A DNA stretch of 64,000 bases from an uncultured Gammaproteobacteria bacterium (GTDB taxonomy: Bacteria > Pseudomonadota > Gammaproteobacteria > Pseudomonadales > Pseudohongiellaceae): the NCBI GenBank assembly GCA_913060495.1, contig CAJXRP010000016.1:1-64000 (forward strand). The letters are read 5' to 3'. The notes under the pieces are model-generated. The model searched no databases. It had not been told where the DNA came from and was given only the letters and a program-made list of their open reading frames with translations. A program made the translations under genes and the position numbers. Of this stretch, positions 42,594 to 51,906 are shown piece by piece (position 1 is the first letter of the stretch; each line of letters opens with the position of its first letter).

Positions 42594-45119
42594 ATGACCA
42601 ATCAAAGGGCGCCACTAAAACTCCTGACTATCGCCATTACTTCAGCGCTCAGTGCTGCGGCTATGGGGCAGGATGCGCCTCAGATCGAGGAGATCGCTGT
42701 TATTGGTCAGTTTGTTCCCGATGAAAAGCGTGCTACATCTTCGGTCTCTAATGTCGTCGGCTCCGAGCAGTTTCAGCGCTCTGGTGATACCAATATCGCA
42801 GAAGGGCTAAAACGCGTCTCTGGGCTGAGTACAGTAGGTGGCAAGTTCGTCTATGTGCGTGGCCTTGGCGAGCGCTATTCGACCACTCTTCTTAATGGAG
42901 CAATTCTACCGAGCCCTGAACCGATTAACCGCGTTGTTCCTCTCGATTTATTCCCGACAGCGATACTCGACAGCGTGTTAGTGCAGAAAACCTATTCCGC
43001 ACAATTTCCCAGCGAATTCGGTGGTGGTGTGTTGCAGTTGCGTACCAAGAAGTCGACTGACGAATTTTTCTGGAACATGTCTTCGTCGGCAGGCCTACAG
43101 CAAGGTGTGAACTTCAATGATGGTTTCACCTCATCTGGCGGCAGCAAGTCTTGGCTGGGCTATGACGATGACTACCGAGGTTTACCAGATACGCTCAAGC
43201 AGGCGACCGCAAACGGACAGGAGCTGCGCAGAGAGAGCCAGTTTTTAGGTAGCGGTGGCTATTCTCCAGAGGAGCTGCAAATTATTGGTCGCAGCATACG
43301 AAACGATTACAGCGCGGATTCAGAGTCTCTGCCCGCCAATTTCAAATTCGCCACATCATTCGGCAATTATCATGAACTTAATAACAAGGGTGCACGGGTA
43401 AATTACCTGGCTGCCATCAACTATTCAAATTCATGGGATACGAACGAGATTGAGCGCAACAACTACCGAACAAGTAACGCGGGGCTGGAAATAGGAGACG
43501 ATCTAGACTTCGTGGGCACCGAGCATAGCGTGGACATAAGCAGTATCTTCACCGCCGGCATAGACTTCAACGACAATCACAATATTCGGACTACCAGCGT
43601 AGTGCTACGTAAGACCGACGACACCGTCTCACAAACTAGTGGTAATCTCGCAGAGGAAGACTTTATTCGATTGACGCAGCTGGAATGGGTTGAACGTGAG
43701 TTGTTTTCCAACCAAGTGCAAGGGGATCACTATTATCCTGACTTTAATGAGCTAGTCGTAAACTGGCGTTATAGCAAGGTGAAGGCTGAGCGCGACGCAC
43801 CGGACGATAGGGTGTACCGCTATGATCAAGAATCCGATGGCAATTTCAGATTCTCTACTCGTGCCGATGGCAATGTAAGACGCTTCAGTGTGTTGGACGA
43901 TGATGCCGAAGACTTCGCTGTTGATCTAGCCATGGTTTTCTACGGGCCGATGGATTCTATAATCACTACCAAGGCGGGCTACGTTCACAATGAGAAGCAG
44001 CGCGAATCAGAAGTGCGTCGCTACTCTTTCTTCGATCAGGGCAGTCTCGCATTCAATGAAGACTTATTGACGTTGCCACTGGAAGAGATTCTGGCGCCAG
44101 CGAATATCGACCCCGATGGTTTCGAGCTGAGGGAATTTACTCGACCCACTGACAACTACAATGCAACAAATGAATCTGATGCTTTCTATGGCGAAGTCGA
44201 ATTCAACTTCGATGACAGGTTCCGTATTAATCTTGGAGCTCGGCAAGAAGACTTCACTCAGAATGTTAGAACGTTCGATCTGTTTCGAGATGTAGAGGTG
44301 AATGCCGCGCAAGAGAATAAAGATATTCTTCCTGCATTTACGGGCACTTATATCAACGGTGATCATCAGTTTCGAATAGCTTACAGCGAGACCTTGTCAC
44401 GGCCTGACTTTCGTGAGCTGTCACCGGCTGCGTTCACCAATCCAGTTACTGGTAGAGAGGTTGTGGGAAACCCCGACCTGAAGATTGCCAACATAACCAA
44501 CTATGACTTTCGTTGGGAGTGGTATTTCGGCTTCGGCGACTCAATGTCTCTCGGTTTGTTCTACAAGGAATTCGAGAATCCGATCGAATCAGTAGTGCAG
44601 CCTGGTGCGGAAGCAAGGCAGACATTTGCTAATGCCGCGGCGGGTGAGAATGCGGGTGTAGAATTTGAGATATCCAAACGTCTCGGTTTCCTCGGCGATC
44701 GCGGGGAAGACTTCTACGTTCAGACTAATATCGCCTTTATCGATTCCGAAGTAACTATTGCCGAGAAAGACCGCGGCATTCTTACTAGTACATCTCGTGC
44801 ATTACAGGGGCAGTCGGATTGGTTGTTCAATGCTCAGATAGGCTATGAGCCGTTCACGGGCACCACGGCAACACTGCTTTACCACTATTTCGGTGAGCGT
44901 ATCAGCGAGGTGGGCATTGAAGGCGCTCCTGATCTAATTGAGCAGCCTTTCGGTGAGCTAAATACCGTCTTCATGCACGAGTTCACTGAGAGCTGGAGAA
45001 TGACACTCAAGGGCAAGAACCTTCTGGATGAGAAGAGTGAGGTCACGCAGGGCGGCTTCATCACTACCGGGTTTAATCGCGGCAGAGAGCTTAGCCTACA
45101 GGTGGACTATCGCTTCTAG
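42594..45119 (+). CDS. TonB-dependent outer-membrane receptor, Pho-controlled
   Basis: The 841-residue protein has a signal peptide (residues 1-25, AAAMGQ) and a TonB-box region (IEEIAVIGQF). A plug domain (about 45-160) follows with GLSTVGGKFVYVRGLGERYSTT, NGAILPSPEP, LDLFPTAILDSVLVQKTYS and EFGGGVLQLRTKK, and then a 22-strand barrel ending in the aromatic YRF. It would bring a ligand across the outer membrane using TonB-ExbBD energy. The PhoB boxes and the neighbouring phoB point to a phosphorus-containing ligand; the beta-helix protein upstream is the likely partner. Ligand identity is inference. Confidence 0.88.
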   Translation: MTNQRAPLKLLTIAITSALSAAAMGQDAPQIEEIAVIGQFVPDEKRATSSVSNVVGSEQFQRSGDTNIAEGLKRVSGLSTVGGKFVYVRGLGERYSTTLLNGAILPSPEPINRVVPLDLFPTAILDSVLVQKTYSAQFPSEFGGGVLQLRTKKSTDEFFWNMSSSAGLQQGVNFNDGFTSSGGSKSWLGYDDDYRGLPDTLKQATANGQELRRESQFLGSGGYSPEELQIIGRSIRNDYSADSESLPANFKFATSFGNYHELNNKGARVNYLAAINYSNSWDTNEIERNNYRTSNAGLEIGDDLDFVGTEHSVDISSIFTAGIDFNDNHNIRTTSVVLRKTDDTVSQTSGNLAEEDFIRLTQLEWVERELFSNQVQGDHYYPDFNELVVNWRYSKVKAERDAPDDRVYRYDQESDGNFRFSTRADGNVRRFSVLDDDAEDFAVDLAMVFYGPMDSIITTKAGYVHNEKQRESEVRRYSFFDQGSLAFNEDLLTLPLEEILAPANIDPDGFELREFTRPTDNYNATNESDAFYGEVEFNFDDRFRINLGARQEDFTQNVRTFDLFRDVEVNAAQENKDILPAFTGTYINGDHQFRIAYSETLSRPDFRELSPAAFTNPVTGREVVGNPDLKIANITNYDFRWEWYFGFGDSMSLGLFYKEFENPIESVVQPGAEARQTFANAAAGENAGVEFEISKRLGFLGDRGEDFYVQTNIAFIDSEVTIAEKDRGILTSTSRALQGQSDWLFNAQIGYEPFTGTTATLLYHYFGERISEVGIEGAPDLIEQPFGELNTVFMHEFTESWRMTLKGKNLLDEKSEVTQGGFITTGFNRGRELSLQVDYRF

Positions 45120-45236
45120 CGCTCCATTTGCTGCTTAGCACGCTTGGAAATTCTGCGATCTTTGTATAAAAAACTTGTAGAAACAATGGGTTATGGGCAG
45201 TTTTAGTGCGTAAATAAATCTTGAGTCGGTGCCTGA

Positions 45237-45270
45237 CCGTCACGTAATTGTAATATACTACTGGTTAAAT
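45237..45270 (+). promoter_or_regulatory. PhoB box and -10 upstream of phoB (autoregulation)
   Basis: CCGTCAC (45237-45243), spacer GTAA, TTGTAAT (45248-45254) form an 18-bp Pho box; TTAAAT (45265-45270) follows after exactly 10 bp and resembles a -10. phoB starts 45 bp downstream. The same box-to-hexamer spacing occurs at the two upstream target genes. Confidence 0.78.
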
Positions 45271-45314
45271 GAAGGTAGTTTTACCGCTCATTAAATAAAG
45301 TTATTGGTATCCAG

Positions 45315-46025
45315 ATGCCCGAATCCACAATATTGATCGTCGATGATGAAGCTGCAATACGCGATATGGTCGGCATTACTCTCGACCTAGCAGGTTTTAG
45401 CAGCATCAGTGCCGCAAATGCCCATGATGCGCACGTATCAATAATCGATAAGAAGCCAGACTTGGTGCTCCTCGATTGGATGTTGCCGGGGGGCAGCGGT
45501 ATCGAATTGGCACGCAGACTGCGTCGCGATGAGATCACCACAAACCTCCCTATTATTATGCTCACGGCGAAAACCAGCGAGGACAATAAGGTGCAGGGCC
45601 TCAGCGAGGGTGTTGATGATTATGTAACGAAGCCTTTCTCCCCGCGGGAGCTGGTCGCACGCATCAAGACTGTGCTGCGCCGCGTGGATGGCAAGCAGAA
45701 GAATAAGGTGCTTCGTGTTTTTGATCTGCAGCTCGACCCCACTAGCCACCGTACCTCCATCGAAGATCAGCCTATAGAAATGGGCCCTACGGAGTTCCGT
45801 CTTCTGAAGTTCTTTCTCTTGAATCAGGAGAAGGTGTTTAGCCGCGATCATATACAAAACGCGGTGTGGGGCGGTAATGTCTATCTGGAAGAGCGGACTA
45901 TCGACGTGCACATCCGTCGGCTGCGCAAGGCTCTATCTTCAATCGAAGGCACCTCAATCGATTACGCCAAATTAGTACAGACTGTGCGCGGGGCGGGCTA
46001 TCGCTTCTCCGTACGTCAGTCTTAG
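45315..46025 (+). CDS. phoB: Phosphate regulon response regulator PhoB
   Basis: The 236-residue protein has a receiver domain (1-120) with acidic residues D10/D11, the phospho-acceptor D54 in LLDWMLPGGSG and TKPFSPRELVARIK. A winged-helix DNA-binding domain (about 130-235) follows with LDPTSHR, MGPTEFRLLKFFL and NVYLEERTIDVHIRRLRKAL. These stretches are nearly the E. coli PhoB sequence, so I call PhoB rather than a general OmpR-family regulator. No phoR kinase follows: the next gene is a TonB receptor after 441 bp. A Pho box in front implies positive autoregulation, and the boxes upstream of the two preceding genes are its likely local targets. Confidence 0.93.
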   Translation: MPESTILIVDDEAAIRDMVGITLDLAGFSSISAANAHDAHVSIIDKKPDLVLLDWMLPGGSGIELARRLRRDEITTNLPIIMLTAKTSEDNKVQGLSEGVDDYVTKPFSPRELVARIKTVLRRVDGKQKNKVLRVFDLQLDPTSHRTSIEDQPIEMGPTEFRLLKFFLLNQEKVFSRDHIQNAVWGGNVYLEERTIDVHIRRLRKALSSIEGTSIDYAKLVQTVRGAGYRFSVRQS

Positions 46026-46466
46026 CCCTCCTTTTTATACCCCGTAAGTAAGATCAGCCATTTTAAAGCGTCGCTCCATTCGCGCTGAGGTAGCTCTGCC
46101 TGCGACCTTGCTCACCCTTAATTGAAGGGAATAGTGGCAGATAGGACGCAACCCACCCTAGAATTTGACGAGATTTTACTGAGTAATTCTCTGCAAAGTC
46201 TGATACAGAACCCGCAGAATACTCCTACAACGCCCTACTTTTGGGCAAATTTTAGTAACTGAATACTGAAAGAGCCAAAAAAGGGCGAAAATGGCCTAAA
46301 TTTATCAAATTGTTACAGGTGTTACTGTTTGTTTCTAAGTAACAGGTGTAGAATCCGCGCCACGTAATTCATAGTCTATGAATTGCATAAATCAAAATAA
46401 GAAATCTGGATACGGAGCCTCGCGGTTTTGGTCTGGATTTTCACTTATCTAAGGGGGAACATTTAA
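46026..46466 (+). promoter_or_regulatory. 441-bp non-coding region with repeated TGTTAC operator-like motif before the large TonB receptor
   Basis: No open frame of note is present. The right part (46300-46360) holds TGTTAC at 46311 and 46320 in direct orientation and its complement GTAACA at 46339; equivalently GTTACAGGTG (46312) and GTAACAGGTG (46339) are 9/10 identical. TAGAAT (46349-46354) could be the -10, leaving a leader of about 105 nt before the ATG. An imperfect inverted repeat (GAGTAATTCTCTGC with GCAGAATACTC) lies around 46193-46228. No Pho box was found here. Confidence 0.5.
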
Positions 46467-49463
46467 ATGTTCAAACTAAACCAAAAGGCATCTGCCTGGG
46501 GCATGGCTTTCGCAGCTGTCGCAACAGCAGCGTCAATCGGCACAGCTCCCACAGTGTACGGCCAAGAGCAAGCAGTAGAGACAGTAATCGTGACGGGTTC
46601 ACGTATTCGTCGCCCTGGTCTTGAATCTGGTAGCCCAATTAATTCTATTAGCTTAGAAGAAATTGAACTTCAACAAAACGTTGAAGTAGAGCAAATCCTT
46701 CGTCAGTTACCCGGTACTATCCCTGGTGACAACGAAAACGTTAACAACGGCACAGACGGTGTATCTACTGTCGATCTACGTGGCTTAGGTCCGAACCGCA
46801 ACTTGGTACTATTAAATGGTCGTCGTATGACACCAGCTAACTACCGCGGTCGTGCCGATATCTCCAACATCCCAACAGCTCTAATCGAGCGCATCGACGT
46901 TATCACTGGTGGCGCTTCTGCGGTATACGGTTCTGACGCGATTGCGGGTGCGGTAAACATCGTTACTAAGACTAATTTCGAAGGGTTCGACTTGTTGATC
47001 AACAATCAAACTACTGCAGATAACGATGCTGACTTAGATAACATCTCTTTGACACTTGGTTCTGCTCTAGAAGGTGGTCGCGGTAACGTTTCCATGAACA
47101 TCAGCTGGTCAGAGCGCGAGTCACTTCTACTAGGACAGCGTCCTTACGGAAACTTGGGTATCCAAACTAGCAACGGTGCTGGTCTAGATAACTTCAATGC
47201 TGGCATAAGCCCTACATTATCTCCAATCGCGGGCTGTGTTGGCCCAGACGCAGTAGCAACTGGTGGTTCAACTACTAGTATTCCTACTCGTGTTGCGATC
47301 GTTGGTGCTGGCGGAGTTGGCCAATTTCTAGAAGATCGTACATTATTTACTGGTGATGCTGGAACTGGTCTAGGTGCTGGCGGTGGTTGTTCACTGTTTA
47401 ACTTCAGCCCATACAACTACTTCCGTACTCCACAAGAGCGTATCAATACGTTTGCGATGGCGAACTTTGAATTCAATGAGAACCTAGAAGTTTACTCAAC
47501 GATTCAATACAACAACATTACTGTTGAACAGCAAGTTGCTCCATCAGGTACATTTGGTGCGCAGTTTAACGTTCCTCTAGCTAATCCATTGATTGGTGAT
47601 GCAGCCCGTGCTGATATCATTTCATTCGCTAACAACGCTGCGGGTCTTGGTAACTTGACTGCCGGCGGTCCAGGCACAAACTGGAATGATGTGAATGGTA
47701 ACGGCGTTGTAGATTCAAGTGACTATTTGAAGATGCAGCTTCGTCGTCGTACTTTAGAGCTTGGTACTCGCTCTGAAAACTATGACAGTGACTACTTCTC
47801 TTTCCTAGCTGGCGCACGTGGTCAGTTGTTAGGTGATTGGAACTACGATGTGTCTTTTCAGTACGGTGAATCTAACCGAACTACAGTTCGCGATGGTTAC
47901 ACTAACCTAACTAACATCCAGAACGCTTTGGATTCAGTTGATGGTGTTAATTGTGCGAACGGTGACTCAACGTGTGTGCCTATCGATCTATTCGGTGGCT
48001 TCGGCACAATTACTCCTGCAATGGCCGGCTATGCTCGCGCTATCGCCATCCAGCAGCAGAAGTATGAGCAGTCAATTGGTCAGATCATTCTTGATGGTCC
48101 TGTAGCGTTCGCACAGCTTCCTTCAGCTGCGACTCCTTTAGCATTAAGCGTTGGTTTTGAAACTCGCGATGAGCTTGGTTCACTAGAGCCAGACGAATGT
48201 TTAAAGCTTGCTCCAGCTTCTTGTCAAGGTGGTGCCGGTGGTAACCTTCTGCCAATTTCTGGTGGCTTCCGCGTAGACGAGTTTTTCATCGAAGGTTTCA
48301 TGCCTTTAGTTGATGGCATGGATTTCGTTGAAAGTCTTAATCTCGAGTTTGGTTATCGCGATGCGGAATACGACACTGTTGGTAACGTTGATTCTTGGAA
48401 AGTTGGCATCAACTGGACAATCAACGATCAACTTCGTTTCCGTGTAATGGAGCAGGAAGCAAATCGTGCTCCTAATATCCAGGAATTGTTCTCTCCAGTA
48501 ACAACTGGCTTGAGCAACGCGACAGGCGATCCATGTTCAGTGGCAAATGCGGCTAACATTGATGGGCGACTTCGTGGTCTTTGTGAATCAACAGGCATGT
48601 TGCCTGGGCAAGTTGGTGTTCTTCAGGACATCGTAGCTCGTCAGATCAATGATCTACGTGGATCTAACCCTACAGCTCCACCTGCTGCTGAAACTGCTGA
48701 AACTTTTACAGCTGGTTTCGTATGGACTCCAACATTCGACTTCGTCGAGAATGTTGTTCTATCAGTAGACTACTACGACATCGATGTTCAAGACGTGATT
48801 GGTCAGTTCTCTGCTCAGCAAATTCTTGATCAGTGTTACGTAGTTGGTTCAGCTGCTGCTTGTTCGAACGTTGTTCGTTCTAATGGTGACTTAACTAGCC
48901 CCGCTTCTGGTATCCAGCGATACACTACTAACCTTTCTTACCTTCAAGCTGAAGGTATCGAAGTTGGATTTGGATTTGGATTTGATCTAGGCGAATTTGG
49001 TGACTTGTCTTTCACAGGCGACATCAACCACTACCTAACTCAAGAGTCTCAGTCTGATTCATTGACTCCAGTTATCGATTGTAATGGTTTCTACGGCTCT
49101 AGCTGTGATCCAACTGCAACAACTAACTGGGTTCAGCGCACAACTTGGAGCTGGAACGACTTGCAAGCTTCATTGCAATGGCGTCACACAGACTCTCTAG
49201 ATATAGAGCGTCCTGAAGTAGCAACAACATTTGCTGCTTTCCGAACTGTTGATGCATACGACTACCTGGATCTTTACGTAGGTTACAACCTATGGGAAGA
49301 CCGTGTTCGTCTAAGCCTAGGTATCGATAACATCACTGACGAGCAACCACCAATTCTTGGTAATGGTGCTGCTGATACTTCGTCAAACGGTGGTAATACG
49401 TTCCCAAGTAACTACGACGTTTATGGTCGTCGTTTCACAGCAGGTGTACGCTTAACTTTCTAA
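46467..49463 (+). CDS. Large TonB-dependent outer-membrane receptor, probably highly expressed
   Basis: The 998-residue protein has a signal peptide (about 1-33), a TonB box (ETVIVTGSR), a plug domain with VSTVDLRGLGPNRNLVLLNGRR and ITGGASAVYGSDAIAGAVNIVTK, and a long barrel ending in LTF. Surface loops are unusually long and contain paired cysteines. One loop contains DVNGNGVVDSSD (from D408), a dockerin/EF-hand-like calcium loop. Codon use is visibly more biased than its neighbours (CGT, GGT, AAC and ACT preferred), as expected for an abundant protein. Substrate unknown; such receptors in marine bacteria often take up peptides or glycans. It ends at a strong terminator. Confidence 0.92.
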   Translation: MFKLNQKASAWGMAFAAVATAASIGTAPTVYGQEQAVETVIVTGSRIRRPGLESGSPINSISLEEIELQQNVEVEQILRQLPGTIPGDNENVNNGTDGVSTVDLRGLGPNRNLVLLNGRRMTPANYRGRADISNIPTALIERIDVITGGASAVYGSDAIAGAVNIVTKTNFEGFDLLINNQTTADNDADLDNISLTLGSALEGGRGNVSMNISWSERESLLLGQRPYGNLGIQTSNGAGLDNFNAGISPTLSPIAGCVGPDAVATGGSTTSIPTRVAIVGAGGVGQFLEDRTLFTGDAGTGLGAGGGCSLFNFSPYNYFRTPQERINTFAMANFEFNENLEVYSTIQYNNITVEQQVAPSGTFGAQFNVPLANPLIGDAARADIISFANNAAGLGNLTAGGPGTNWNDVNGNGVVDSSDYLKMQLRRRTLELGTRSENYDSDYFSFLAGARGQLLGDWNYDVSFQYGESNRTTVRDGYTNLTNIQNALDSVDGVNCANGDSTCVPIDLFGGFGTITPAMAGYARAIAIQQQKYEQSIGQIILDGPVAFAQLPSAATPLALSVGFETRDELGSLEPDECLKLAPASCQGGAGGNLLPISGGFRVDEFFIEGFMPLVDGMDFVESLNLEFGYRDAEYDTVGNVDSWKVGINWTINDQLRFRVMEQEANRAPNIQELFSPVTTGLSNATGDPCSVANAANIDGRLRGLCESTGMLPGQVGVLQDIVARQINDLRGSNPTAPPAAETAETFTAGFVWTPTFDFVENVVLSVDYYDIDVQDVIGQFSAQQILDQCYVVGSAAACSNVVRSNGDLTSPASGIQRYTTNLSYLQAEGIEVGFGFGFDLGEFGDLSFTGDINHYLTQESQSDSLTPVIDCNGFYGSSCDPTATTNWVQRTTWSWNDLQASLQWRHTDSLDIERPEVATTFAAFRTVDAYDYLDLYVGYNLWEDRVRLSLGIDNITDEQPPILGNGAADTSSNGGNTFPSNYDVYGRRFTAGVRLTF

Positions 49464-49493
49464 GCTGCATTAGCTAGGGTAAAACCTACTGAT

Positions 49494-49523
49494 AAAAAGG
49501 CGAACCTCGGTTCGCCTTTTTTT
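49494..49523 (+). terminator. Strong terminator of the large TonB receptor gene
   Basis: The stem AAAAAGGCGAAC (49494-49505) pairs with GTTCGCCTTTTT (49510-49521) around a CTCG tetraloop and continues into T. The A-run on the left makes it usable on the minus strand as well, where the BKACE gene ends at 49576. Confidence 0.92.
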
Positions 49524-49575
49524 ATGCCGCAGATTTGTATTGAGCGGCTCCATAACTAGAGCCCAGTTAGATGAG

Positions 49576-50400
49576 CTATCGCATGCCGAGTAGTTTTCTC
49601 GCCGCATCTGCTGATGCGACCTTCTTGTGGAGTGTAGTTGCTGCGTCACTTACCGCCCTAACCAGTGCTGAGTTGTCTTTGGCAGTCGTGCCGTCCGCTA
49701 GTAGCAGATTGTTCTCAAAGCCGACACGGCAATGACCGCCATGCCGTATAGCCTCAATCATGCAGTTAGCCTCGCTAGAGCCGAATGCGCACAGAGACCA
49801 GTGTTGCACATCTGTAAGAGGCGATAGGAGAGGGGCAAGATCTTCCACATCTGATTGCTGGTTCTCTGCATATCGACCCAACACTAACAATATGGAGACG
49901 TTTTCGTGTGGGATTATTCCGCGCTTTAACAGCTCATTGAAATGCAGGATGTCTTGTCTGTCGTAGAGTATGTACTGTGGTGCGATATGCTCTCTCTGCA
50001 AGAAACTAAAAAAATCGGCGGAAACTTTTTCATCAACTCCAATGGGGCTTATCTCTCGAATGGCGAGTGATACGGCTTCTGGTCGAAGTTGGGTGACCAT
50101 TTGAATCTGTTGCTCTCTGTTATAGATCCCTACTGCTTCCGTCGTAACCTGAATGATGAGTTCTTCACCCACCTGTCGACGAATAGCTTGAATAGCTTCA
50201 CGGTAGCGTTCAACATCGAGACTGTGCAGGAGCTTTTCATCGCGAACGTGTAGATGCAGCATGCAGGCCCCGGCGTCGTGACAGGCTGCCGCGGTGAGAG
50301 CGAGTTCCTTCGGGGTGATAGGAATTTTAGGATGATCCTGCCGCGTCTTTCTGGCGCCGTTCGGCGCTACTGCAATCATCACTGCATCGTTTTGAATCAA
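49576..50400 (-). CDS. BKACE-family beta-keto acid cleavage enzyme
   Basis: I choose the TTG at 50400, 8 nt after an AAGGA site, giving 274 residues; the open frame from 50445 has no ribosome-binding site, and an internal ATG at 50379 would cut the first strand. Motifs fit the 3-keto-5-aminohexanoate cleavage enzyme family (DUF849): APNGARKT, the zinc-binding HLHVRD, the VTTEAVG strand, and GGHCRVGFENNLLLADG. The family cleaves a beta-keto acid with acetyl-CoA to give acetoacetate and a CoA ester. The substrate is not clear from sequence; there are no lysine-fermentation genes around it. Confidence 0.83.
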   Translation of the reverse strand: MIQNDAVMIAVAPNGARKTRQDHPKIPITPKELALTAAACHDAGACMLHLHVRDEKLLHSLDVERYREAIQAIRRQVGEELIIQVTTEAVGIYNREQQIQMVTQLRPEAVSLAIREISPIGVDEKVSADFFSFLQREHIAPQYILYDRQDILHFNELLKRGIIPHENVSILLVLGRYAENQQSDVEDLAPLLSPLTDVQHWSLCAFGSSEANCMIEAIRHGGHCRVGFENNLLLADGTTAKDNSALVRAVSDAATTLHKKVASADAARKLLGMR

Positions 50401-50561
50401 TGCGGCATTCCTTATAAAATTGTGACTAGACTCGCATAGTCTCAAAGCCGCAGTGCTTCTACAAGGCAGGCAACTGTCGTATGCTTGCGTTAAGTTATAT
50501 CAAGAGCGGCTAGTTTCTGTCTTTTCAGTACATAACTGAGCTGTCGACTCTAGGAGAGAAC

Positions 50562-51269
50562 ATGATTATGACTCAACAGTTAATCAAACTATCCATCGCA
50601 CTAACGCTATGCGTCACCAGCTATTCCTTTGCGGTTGACGACGATGCCGGCTGGGAGCTACAGAGGGATAGGGACGGCATACAGGTGCATACACGCTCCG
50701 TCGAGGGCTCGCCTTATGATGCCGTACGCACAACGACGCGAATGACGGATGTGCGTCTGTCCTCTCTGGTTGCCCTTATCGAAGATGCACCAGCTTGCTC
50801 GGAGTGGGCAGATAGCTGCGCGGAGTCTTATCTAGTGGAACGTCTCAGCGACTCCGAGTCCCTTGTCTATACACACAATGATTTGCCGTTTCCGGCGCAG
50901 GACCGGGATGTGCTTGCGCAGGTTGAGTGGACTCAGAACCCTCTTTCTTTGGAGGTGGAGATGAATAGTTTTGCTACCGTGGGCAAGATGGAAGAAGTGC
51001 GTGGAAGGTTGCGGTTGACGGAGGCAGAGGCTAGTTGGACTTTCGCTCCTCAGATGGATGGTTCTATTCTTATACGCAATGAGGCCCATATCAGCCCTGG
51101 TTCCGCGCTACCGGGTTGGTTGACGAATTTGTTGTTAGTCGATGCCCCCTTCGAGACTATGAATTCCTTTGTGGACGCAGTAAGAGATCCAAAATACGTC
51201 GATGCGCAGCTGAATTTTATTGAAGAGCCAGCTGAGCATAGCGATCAACAATTTAGCGGTCAGGATTAG
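50562..51269 (+). CDS. Exported START-domain protein
   Basis: The 235-residue protein has a signal peptide (residues 5-25, ending SYSFA) and a single START-like lipid-binding domain (about 30-220): [30 protein letters not shown] in parts, [36 protein letters not shown], and [12 protein letters not shown]. An AGGAGA site lies about 6 nt before the ATG. It would bind a hydrophobic small molecule in the periplasm. The nitrile hydratase alpha gene begins 4 bp after its stop, so it heads that operon. Confidence 0.83.
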   Translation: MIMTQQLIKLSIALTLCVTSYSFAVDDDAGWELQRDRDGIQVHTRSVEGSPYDAVRTTTRMTDVRLSSLVALIEDAPACSEWADSCAESYLVERLSDSESLVYTHNDLPFPAQDRDVLAQVEWTQNPLSLEVEMNSFATVGKMEEVRGRLRLTEAEASWTFAPQMDGSILIRNEAHISPGSALPGWLTNLLLVDAPFETMNSFVDAVRDPKYVDAQLNFIEEPAEHSDQQFSGQD

Positions 51270-51273
51270 CAGC

Positions 51274-51906
51274 GTGCCCCACGACCACGACCACGATCAT
51301 ACCGAACCACCCTCTGACCTTGAGCTTCGAGTGAAGGCTCTGGAGAGCCTACTGGTTGAGAAGGGCTTGGTGAAGCCAGAAACTCTTAACACCATCATCG
51401 AAACTTACGAGCATAAGGTAGGCCCGCGCAATGGCGCACACGTGGTCGCCAAGGCGTGGGTAGATGAAGAATTCAAACAAGCACTGATGAATGATGCGAC
51501 AGAAGCGGTAGCGAACCTTGGTTACTGTGGGCGTCAGGGTGAACACTTAGAAGTGGTTGAGAATACCGCCGAAGTTCACAATCTGGTTGTGTGTACGCTG
51601 TGCTCTTGCTATCCATGGACGGTCCTAGGTCTGCCGCCGGCTTGGTACAAGTCGGCACCGTATCGATCGCGAGCCGTGAGCGACCCTCATGCAGTACTGA
51701 AAGAGTTTGGTACCGAGTTAGATGAGCAGCAGAAAATCAGAGTATGGGATTCTACTTCCGAGATGCGCTATTTGGTCTTGCCGCAGCGTCCCGAAGGAAC
51801 CGAGAACTGGAGTGAGCTACAGTTACAACAGTTAGTCAGTCGCAACTCCATGATTGGGGTAGAACTGGCGCGTTCGCCACGACAGCTTGAAGAGAAAGAC
51901 AAGTGA
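51274..51906 (+). CDS. nthA: Nitrile hydratase alpha subunit, cobalt type
   Basis: The start is the GTG at 51274 with AGGA 8 nt upstream, giving [10 protein letters not shown] and 210 residues. The metal site is [10 protein letters not shown], with C107, C110 and C112; threonine at the second position is the cobalt-type signature (serine in iron types). In mature enzyme C110 and C112 are oxidised to sulfinic and sulfenic acid. The His-Asp N-terminal run could bind metal. It forms a heterodimer with the next gene product and hydrates nitriles to amides. The gene's stop overlaps the beta start by 4 bp. Confidence 0.94.
   Translation: MPHDHDHDHTEPPSDLELRVKALESLLVEKGLVKPETLNTIIETYEHKVGPRNGAHVVAKAWVDEEFKQALMNDATEAVANLGYCGRQGEHLEVVENTAEVHNLVVCTLCSCYPWTVLGLPPAWYKSAPYRSRAVSDPHAVLKEFGTELDEQQKIRVWDSTSEMRYLVLPQRPEGTENWSELQLQQLVSRNSMIGVELARSPRQLEEKDK

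Noticed and set aside
45438-45911. 157-codon antisense frame within phoB
   Set aside because: Shadow of a strongly conserved gene on the other strand.
46300-46360. Pho box before the large TonB receptor
   Set aside because: CTGTTTG and TTGTTAC look similar to half-sites, but the 11-bp register and second half-sites are missing.
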